64,000 nt of DNA from Suillus spraguei (taxonomy: Eukaryota > Basidiomycota > Agaricomycetes > Boletales > Suillaceae). Below are positions 57,313 to 64,000 of the stretch, piece after piece (within the stretch, counting starts at the first letter, position 1; each line of letters opens with the position of its first letter). The notes below the pieces were generated by a model that worked only from the letters and a program-made list of their open reading frames with translations, was not told the origin of the DNA and searched no databases. A program made the translations under genes and the position numbers. Location of the stretch: NCBI GenBank assembly GCA_016800925.1, contig JABCPU010000169.1, forward strand, positions 62,001 to 126,000. Direction: 5' to 3'.

Positions 57313-57705
57313 AGGTGTGTTAAGGTTGTACTCAAAGGGTAATGGATTTAAGAGGCTTTGGCCTCAGCTCATATGCTGTGCCCCTTTCTGGAGTATTGCC
57401 CCTTACTTCAGAAGGAAGGTATACGTCCAAAGTGTCCAAAGGTAGACACATGCTGGATCCGGACATCTGAAGGTAACAGATATGATATGTCTGAAGGATA
57501 TCTGGAACATAGGTATGGAATAAGATATCAGACTAGTTTCGGACAGAGTCCTAACTAGAAACTAATGGAGATAGACTACCCGAAAGTAGAGTCGGAGATA
57601 TAGACTATAGGAGATAATCCCAAGTCTCAGAGGTTGACTGGAGTTGGAGAGAACTCAAGTATGGAGGAACAGAATGAGCAGAACTAAGATGATATTCAAA
57701 CTAAG
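57313..57705 (+). mobile_element. LTR-like dispersed repeat, copy D (3' truncated)
   Basis: Begins TGTTAAGGTTGTACTCAAAG, parallel to copy C, and stops at GATATTCAAACTAAG exactly where the gypsy 5' LTR starts (57706). Its last ~165 bp (from CCTAACTAGAAACTAATGGA, 57551) are a direct repeat of 57170-57312. Confidence 0.5.
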
Positions 57706-58178
57706 TGTTACAATCGTACGTGCCCCTATTCATTATCTTCTATCTTTACTCTGTATATTACGTAACATGACTCTGACTCATATGCTCAACGCATCTGTAC
57801 TATAGTTGCCTTCCTTCTTTGGATATGCACTTACGTTCCCACGTCTCTCTTGGTCCATGCGCACATATTGGCCTATTTAAGCACGTTGTACTATGCTTGT
57901 ATACTTCACTTTAATCTTACTGGGTTTTACCTGGAACATCCTTCGCTTAGGTCTCCAACCTAAGTCATCTTGAATCATCTCTAAGTCTAAGCACTCCTTA
58001 GCCTTAGTCTCTATTCTCGTAGAACCTCTTAGACTTGTCTTTGAGGCTGAACCCTTGATCGTACTCGGAACGCGTTCCTTGTACTTTCACCTTGTCCTCT
58101 TCTGGACATTGTAGAACTTCCCAGCAGACCATCTGTGTCTTTTCACTGTCGCTGGTGACGCCACCCCAGTTCATAACA
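57706..58178 (+). repeat. 5' LTR, 473 bp
   Basis: Starts TGTTACAATCGTACGTGCC and ends CCAGTTCATAACA, with short terminal inverted ends TGTTA/TAACA. Contains a TATA-like TATTTAAG at 57874-57881. Two more copies lie at 60632-61106 and 62534-63010. No target duplication flanks this LTR pairwise, as expected for a 5' LTR. Confidence 0.92.
57874..57881 (+). promoter_or_regulatory. LTR TATA box
   Basis: TATTTAAG, conserved in all three LTR copies of the window (60801-60808, 62704-62711). It sits 34 bp upstream of ACTTTAATCTT, the predicted RNA 5' end. Confidence 0.65.
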
Positions 58179-58179
58179 A

Positions 58180-58190
58180 AAGATTAAAGT
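58180..58190 (+). promoter_or_regulatory. Self-priming primer-binding site
   Basis: AAGATTAAAGT, one base after the 5' LTR, is the exact reverse complement of ACTTTAATCTT at 57908-57918 inside the LTR. As the latter lies ~34 bp after the TATA box, it should be at the 5' end of the transcript, the arrangement of self-primed Tf1/sushi elements. Confidence 0.65.
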
Positions 58191-58306
58191 CCATCTGATC
58201 GTCGACTACCCAGTCTTCGACCCCGAACCCTGATAAGCCCTAACAGACAGCAAGACAGTGCATGTAGGCACCAAGAAAGTATAAACTCACCAGACGAATC
58301 ATCATC

Positions 58307-59143
58307 ATGACGACCACCAAAGAATTTGAATATAAGATCGGTCTTCCAACCAGTTTTGACGGAGATCGTGACAACTCTCGTGAATTCATCCAATCATGCA
58401 ATCTATGCTTCGACATCAATGAAAAGCTTTATACCACCGACAAGCAAAAGATCATTTTCATCACATCCTTCATGACCAAGAAAAACGCCAAATCTTGGAA
58501 AGAACAATTCCTTGATTATGCTCAGTCAACCGACACCTCTGGACAAAAAGTTGGTTACGGGACATTGCAGGATTTTATGAAAAGCTTCAAAGAAGCCTTC
58601 GACCCAGTGGATACCAAAGGAACCACACTAACAAAACTCAGGGACCTCAAACAAGGAAGCGGTGATCTCCATACCTACATCGCTGACTTTGAGGCACTTG
58701 TAGCCAAAGCCCGTATCACCGACGATGCAACCAAGATTCAATTCTTCCAAGACAGCCTAAATTTGGGTATCCTTACCAAGCTTTTCGCACCAGGAGATGT
58801 CTCAGAAGTATTCCGCGAAGTTGTGCTGCAATGCGTTTCCATTGACAACTCTCACCATCGTATTCAAGCGATACGAACATGTCATGCCCTGCAGCAGAAG
58901 AAAAAGAACTATGGAAACGCGCGTTACACACCCAACCGTGATTCCAATGCAATGGTCGTAGACCGAATCTCCGATATGGAGAGATCCGAATGCATGAAGA
59001 AAGGACAATGCTTCGGATGTAAGAAAACCGGACACCGTATTCATAACTGTCCCGATAGAAAGAAGAAGACGCCGCTCCGACAAACCGAAGTCAAGGAAGA
59101 AGAAGAAGATGAAACCGTAAGGCAGATTGTAGAGGATTTTTAA
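58307..59143 (+). CDS. Gag polyprotein with CCHC zinc knuckle
   Basis: 278 residues, starting MTTTKEFEYKIGLPTSFDGD. The retrotransposon gag domain has FITSFMTKKNAKSWKEQFLD, FMKSFKEAFDPVDTKGTTLT and LRDLKQGSGDLHTYIADFEA. A nucleocapsid knuckle CFGCKKTGHRIHNC (CX2CX4HX4C) lies near the C-terminus, followed by an acidic tail EEEEDETVRQIVEDF. The TAA at 59141-59143 follows a run of five T; one more T would fuse gag to the protease frame (LNWRNKDSTYVSPN). So gag-pol is either one ORF with a lost base, as in Tf1, or separated by a programmed -1 shift. No stops lie inside gag. Confidence 0.92.
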   Translation: MTTTKEFEYKIGLPTSFDGDRDNSREFIQSCNLCFDINEKLYTTDKQKIIFITSFMTKKNAKSWKEQFLDYAQSTDTSGQKVGYGTLQDFMKSFKEAFDPVDTKGTTLTKLRDLKQGSGDLHTYIADFEALVAKARITDDATKIQFFQDSLNLGILTKLFAPGDVSEVFREVVLQCVSIDNSHHRIQAIRTCHALQQKKKNYGNARYTPNRDSNAMVVDRISDMERSECMKKGQCFGCKKTGHRIHNCPDRKKKTPLRQTEVKEEEEDETVRQIVEDF

Positions 59144-60631
59144 ATTGGAGAAACAAGGATTCGACGTATGTTTCTCCTAATGTATTGCTAAGACTTGTAC
59201 GTGCTGTAGGTGAAAGAAAAGAACTTCGTATTCCCATCACTCTTCACTCACATACTCGTTCAAAATCCATCGACACCACCGCTGTTATCAATTCTGGCGC
59301 AGCAGGGACATTCATTTCCGCAGAGTTTGTGAAACTCCATCAGATCACACAACAAAAACTTAAATCACCATTCTGAGTTACTACAGCGGACGGAACTCTT
59401 ATCAAGGGAGGACCAATCACGCATTATTGTCTCCTAGTGGTGAAAGTTGATGAATGAACCATGTATGGAAAGTTCAATATCACTAAACTTGGATGAAGAG
59501 ATCAAATCCTTCCGGGAATCCCATGGTTATGTGCTATGAACCCACATATAGATTGGGCTGCTGAAACACTTTCCCTCCCTAGAACAACAAAGTCTGATGA
59601 AATCTAGCTTGACCTAGATACAGACCGAGAAAAGAACGGGTTACCTCCAGCCTTTCATCGTCACCCCAAGAAATGGCAAAATTCACGACTTTCGAAGTCT
59701 CCCACTGCTTCTTCCGTTATCACCCCTGCTGAGCTCATAATCAATGATCCTTCCCCACAAGTAAAACTACCACAACGTCCTCCATCACCTATTCCCTGTG
59801 TAGAGAAACGAAAGAACGAATCAGAACCAGAGTTTCGACCCTCACCGTTGCAACCAGTTGAACAACGACCAATTGTGGAGCAACAACAGGGAAAGCGAAA
59901 ATCTGACGATGATCTTGGAGGACATGCTCATACCATTCCAAAGTTAACCAAATACTTTGTGCCGCCCAAGTTGCCCGCTTCCTCCATCGAAGAGATTCCT
60001 GATCAGGACGAACCAAAAACGTCCACAATACCTACCGAAGATGATGACCAATTCAACACGATGCAGGATGTTTGGCATGCACCGGAAGTACACGAGATTT
60101 CTTCTTACAAGCTCGAAGACGGAGAGTTCCTTGTGGAGTATGACATCAATGGAGTTACAATGAGGATTATTGACGAAGTATCCATGGATACCCTGCTCAC
60201 ACAAGATGGAACTTCTTGACTCGAACAACTCTTTAACCATTCCATGAATTCCCTTCCTCCTCCGAAGTATAGCAATAAAGCGCAGGAATTTGCCACAGAT
60301 GAAAAGGAAAAGGAAAGAAACCCTTTGAAGAATTGGTCCCGGATATTTGCATGATTTTGTGGACGTCTTTGCTAAGGACGGATTAAACAAATTACCTCCA
60401 GAACGTCCTGGCATTGATCATCAGATCGATACTAAACCCGGTTTTATCCCTCGCACGTCTAAGGTTTATCCGCTATCGGAAAAAGAACACGCTGCCATCA
60501 AAATGTTTATTGATGAAAATGTTGTGAAAGGTTTCATCTCAGAATCAAAGTCACCCCAAGCTAGTGGCTTCTTCTTTGTAGGAAAGAAGAGCGGAGAATT
60601 GTGTCCCTGTCAAGATTATCGCTACATCAAT

Positions 60632-61106
60632 TGTTACAATTGTACGTGCCCTATTCATTTTCCCTTTGTCTCCTTACTTGTATATCATGTCACATGACTC
60701 TGACTCATATGCTCAACGCATCTGTACTATAGTTGCCTTCCTTATTAGGATACGCACTTACTTTCCCACGCCTCTCTTGGTCCGTGCGCACATATTGGTC
60801 TATTTAAGCACGTTGTACTTGTAGTAGATTACTTACTTTAATCTTACTGGGTTTTACCTGGAATCTCCTTCACTTAGGTCTCCAACCTAAGTCGTCTTGA
60901 ATCGTCTCTAAGTCTGAGCACTCCTCAGCCTTAGTCTCTATTCTCGCAGAACCTCTTAGACTTGTCTTTGAGGCCAAACCCTTGATCGTACTCGGAACGT
61001 GTTCCTTGTACTTTCACCTTGTCCTCTTCTGGACATTGTAAGAACTTCCCAGCAGACCGACTGTGTCTTTTCACTGTTGCTGGTGATGCCACCCCAGTTC
61101 GTAACA
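60632..61106 (+). mobile_element. Solo LTR nested in reverse transcriptase, TSD TCAAT
   Basis: 475 bp, TGTTACAATTGTACGTGCC to CAGTTCGTAACA, flanked by a perfect 5-bp duplication TCAAT (60627-60631 and 61107-61111). Removing it plus one TSD restores RYIN-DWTVKNTYPLPLP in the RT. LTR plus TSD is 480 nt, so the frame is unchanged across it. Confidence 0.95.
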
Positions 61107-62533
61107 TCAATGATTGGACAGTCAAAAACACTTATCCACTCCCGCTTCCCATTTCCCTCGTTGCACACCTTCACAATGCACAGTTCTTTACGAAAATGGA
61201 TATTTGGTCCGGTTATAACAATATTCGCATCCATCCCGATGATCGTCAGAAAGCTGCTTTTACTACAGAATTCGGCCTATTCGAACCAAACATCATGTTC
61301 TTTGGCCTCTGCAATTCCCTGGCAACTTTCCAAGCATACATAAATCATACCTTCCAACAGGAAATTAACGAAGGATGGATGGTTATCTACATGGACGATA
61401 TCCTGATTTTCTCAACAACTATGGCAGAACATCGTGAATGGACACGACGGGTTTTGATGAAAATACGACAGGAACATTTGTTCTTAAAACCGGAGAAATG
61501 TACCTTCGATGCAGAAGCAGTGGAATACCTTGGAATGATAATTCAGCCCGGACAAGTTGCTATGGACACCGCCAAGACCAAAGGAATCGCTGAATGGCCA
61601 ATTCCGAAATCTGTAAAAGATGTTTGGTCATTCCTCAGCTTTTGCAACTTCTACTGAACATTTATTTCCCACTACTCTGATATTGCTCGCCCTCTTATCG
61701 AATTGACAAAGAAAGCTAAGACCTTTGATTGGTCAACCGAATGTATAGACACCTTCGAAGAACTGAAACGACGCTTCATATCCCAACCGGTACTCCGTAA
61801 CCCAGATCCTTCCCAACAATTTGCTATTGCTACTGATGCTTCAATGGTAGCAACTGGTGGAGTTCTCTTACAAACCAATGAGAATGGTGTTTATCACCCA
61901 TGTGCATATCTCTCACAGTCTTTGAACCCCGCAGAACGTAATTACCAAATCTTTGATCGAGAACTCCTCGCCGTAATCCGGGCATTGAATGAATGGCGTC
62001 ATTATCTAGAAGGGAACCTGCACCTCATCATGGTATTCACCGACCACAAGAATCTTCTGTATTTTAGAAGTGCACAGAAGCTTACCCGTCGCCAAGCACA
62101 TTGTCAATTGATTTTGTCTCTCTTCGACATTGAACTGCATCATGTTGCAGGTACCAAATTGGCAGTACCTGATGCACTATCTCGCCAGCCCGACTATAAC
62201 TCCAGTAAAGACGATAACGAGGACCGGACTCTCCTTCCTGACGCTCTATTTGTTCATCTTATTGACACCGACCTACAGGATGTTTTGTCATCCTCTGACC
62301 CTCTTGACGACCCCGTCTTCAAAACAGCATCTGACGCCCTTGATGGCGTATGCCTTCCACCTATGAAGTCAGCACTTTCTGACTGGAAGATTGAGAAGAA
62401 CGTCCTCTATTTTAAGAATCGGGCTTACATTCCACTGGCACATCGTCCCAACATCTTGAAAAGGTACCATGATCATTCTACCACGGGACATCCCGGTAGG
62501 TTTAAAACAGAAGAACTTGTCAAACGGGAAGCC

Positions 62534-63010
62534 TGTTACAATCATACATGCCCCTATTCATCGTCCCCTTTGTTTCTTTCCTCATATGACGTGTCACATG
62601 ACTTTGCCTTATATGCTTAACGCATCTGTACAACACATGCCTTCCTTATTAGGATATGCAGTTACATTCTCACGGTTACTTGGTCTGTGCGCACATATTG
62701 GCCTATTTAAGCACAGTGTACTTGTAGTAAATTCCTTACTTTAATCTTACTGGGTTTTACCTGGAATCCCCTTCGCTTAGGTCTCCAACCTAAGTCGTCT
62801 CGAATCATCTCTAAGTCTAAGCACTCCTTAGTCTTAGTCTCAATTCTTGTAGAAGCCTCTAGGACTTATCCCTGAGGCCAGACCCTTGATCGTACTCGGA
62901 ACGCGTTCCTTGTACTTTCACCTTGTCTTCTTTTAGACATTGTAAGAACCTCCCAGCAGACCGACTGTGTCTTCTCACTGTCGCTGGTGACGCCACCCCA
63001 GTTCGTAACA
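62534..63010 (+). mobile_element. Solo LTR nested in integrase zinc domain, TSD AAGCC
   Basis: 477 bp, TGTTACAATCATACATGCC to CAGTTCGTAACA, flanked by perfect AAGCC duplications (62529-62533 and 63011-63015). Removal rejoins ELVKREA with WWPTMGSYIRKYVEGCALC. LTR plus TSD is 482 nt, which explains the change of reading frame across it. Confidence 0.95.
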
Positions 63011-64000
63011 AAGCCTGGTGGCCCACTATGGGTTCTTATATTCGGAAATACGTTGAGGGTTGCGCCCTTTGTCAGCAAATGAAAGCGGATACACATCCTG
63101 TCCGACCTCCGCTTACGCCTATTCCCTCATCTGCGACTCGCCCCTTTTCTCAGGTCTCCGTTGATCTTATCACTGACCTTCCTGTCTCTGGCAGCTTTGA
63201 CAGTATCATGGTCGTGGTAGACCATGGCCTTATGAAGGGGGTAATTATTATCCCTTGTTTGAAAACTGTTACTTCTGAAGGCATTGCCAAACTCTTCTTA
63301 AAACACGTTTACCGTCGATTTGGACTCCATGACAAAGTCATCTCAGACCGAGGTCCGCAATTCCTATCTCATTTCTCTAAAGAACTTGCCCGACTTCTTG
63401 ACTATGTCATCGCCCATCTATGGCTTATCACCCTCAGACTGATGGCCAAACTGAGAGGCTCAATCAGGAACTAGAAACGTACTTGCGCATCTATTGCCGC
63501 AATAACCCCAAAGATTGGGTGGAACACTTACCAATCACTGAATTTGTCCATAATCCCCGAAAACATGATGCAAGGAATGCATCACCCTTCTATCTAATGA
63601 TGGGATACAAACCACATGCTATCCCCCACCTGATCCCTGACTCATCCGTCCCCACAGCAGAAGATCGAGTATGATCCCTGCAGAAGATAAGAGAAGAAGC
63701 AATTGCCTGCCATAATATTGCGATGCAAACAATGACTGAATGATCCCGAGGAGAGAAGTATACTCCATGGAAGATTGGAGATAAGGTCTGGCTATCTGCT
63801 ACCAATCTCAGACTTAAACTTCCATCGCGGAAACTTGCGCCAAAAAGATACGGACCTTTCCTGATCATCGATGTCTTATCGCCCATCACATTTATGCTCA
63901 AACTTCCCCCACAATGGAAAATTCATCCTACTTTCCATGGTTCCGTCTTATCGTCCTATAGCGAAACAGACATACATGGCCCGAACTTCCCTGAACCACC

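Larger units (their letters stand above)
57706..64000 (+). mobile_element. Ty3/gypsy LTR retrotransposon (Tf1/sushi-like chromovirus), 3' end beyond window
   Basis: 5' LTR, self-complementary PBS, gag with CCHC knuckle, protease, reverse transcriptase, RNase H and integrase with GPY/F module in the order PR-RT-RH-IN, defining Ty3/gypsy. The 3' LTR and any chromodomain lie past 64000. Two solo LTRs of the same family are nested in pol. Multiple stops and one-base losses make it non-autonomous as read. Confidence 0.92.
59144..64000 (+). pseudogene. Pol polyprotein: PR, RT, RNase H, integrase; decayed and interrupted
   Basis: Protease: AVINSGAAGTFISAEFV, where the catalytic Asp of D-S/T-G is Asn (AAT 59290-59292). 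RT: MDIWSGYNNIRIHPDDRQKA, VIYMDDILIFS (catalytic YMDD), EKCTFDAEAVEYLGMII. RNase H: AIATDASMVATGGVLL, NYQIFDRELLAVIRALNEWR, TDHKNLLYF, VPDALSRQPDY. Integrase: HDHSTTGHPG...CALCQQMK zinc domain, DLITDLPVSGSF, VISDRGPQFLSHFSKEL, AYHPQTDGQTERLNQELE (DDE). GPY/F: KYTPWKIGDKVWLS, RYGPFLIIDVLSPITFML. In-frame stops at 59374, 59455, 59494, 59605 (TAG), 60217, 61655, 63672, 63741. One-base losses near 60302, 60343 and 63413. Solo LTRs at 60632-61106 and 62534-63010 split RT and integrase. Continues past the window end. Confidence 0.92.

Noticed and set aside
59130..59150. Programmed -1 frameshift site between gag and pol
   Set aside because: The sequence GATTTTTAAAT does not fit a canonical slippery heptamer in the gag frame, and a lost T in a T run matches the other one-base losses. 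Not excluded.

Overview
The window is nuclear DNA from a filamentous basidiomycete, most likely an agaricomycete. Genes are split by many short GT-AG introns of roughly 45-75 bp. The DUF6533 membrane protein, the F-box/leucine-rich proteins, the KDZ-type CxC2 fragment and the TE-linked SANT/Myb-like proteins are all typical of mushroom-forming fungi.

Left part (1-28.6 kb) is ordinary gene-dense euchromatin: the 3' half of a Kap123/importin-4 type karyopherin (+), an Axl2/Bud10-like cadherin-domain membrane protein (+), LC8 dynein light chain (-), a vacuolar-type M20 Gly-Xaa carboxypeptidase (+), full-length acetyl-CoA carboxylase ACC1 (+), splicing factor SF3B1/Prp10 (-, convergent with ACC1), two tandem paralogous F-box proteins (+), and an 11-exon DUF6533 seven-TM protein (-) that open-reading-frame scanning does not show. 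These are mostly independent housekeeping genes, not a functional cluster.

Right part (28.6-64 kb) is transposon and satellite territory. It holds: a diverged inverted repeat (30.06-31.6 and 35.04-36.35 kb) whose outer portions are ~150-bp tandem arrays of tRNA-like units, each with A-box, anticodon-like stem-loop, B-box/T-arm and oligo-T; a PIF/Harbinger-like cluster of three genes (38.2-43.4 kb); several dispersed LTR-like repeat copies in both orientations (43.9-45.4, 49.6-50.3, 55.9-57.7 kb); two satellite families (~165 bp at 45.6-47.4 kb, ~80-165 bp at 50.3-51.9 kb) and a 53-bp perfect palindrome; TE-associated hypothetical genes; a truncated KDZ CxC2 fragment; and a Ty3/gypsy chromovirus-type retroelement (57.7 kb to the window end) that carries two nested solo LTRs with perfect 5-bp target duplications and appears to self-prime.

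Two kinds of damage must be kept apart. (i) About sixteen single-base losses, mostly in homopolymers, break otherwise intact reading frames, including essential genes such as ACC1. In the genes where I traced all exons, the summed exon length misses a multiple of three by exactly the number of losses seen, which points to long-read assembly errors rather than pseudogenes. (ii) The gypsy pol carries in-frame TGA codons where Arg (CGA) is expected and a catalytic Asp-to-Asn change, the pattern of CpG cytosine deamination, i.e. real decay of a silenced element.
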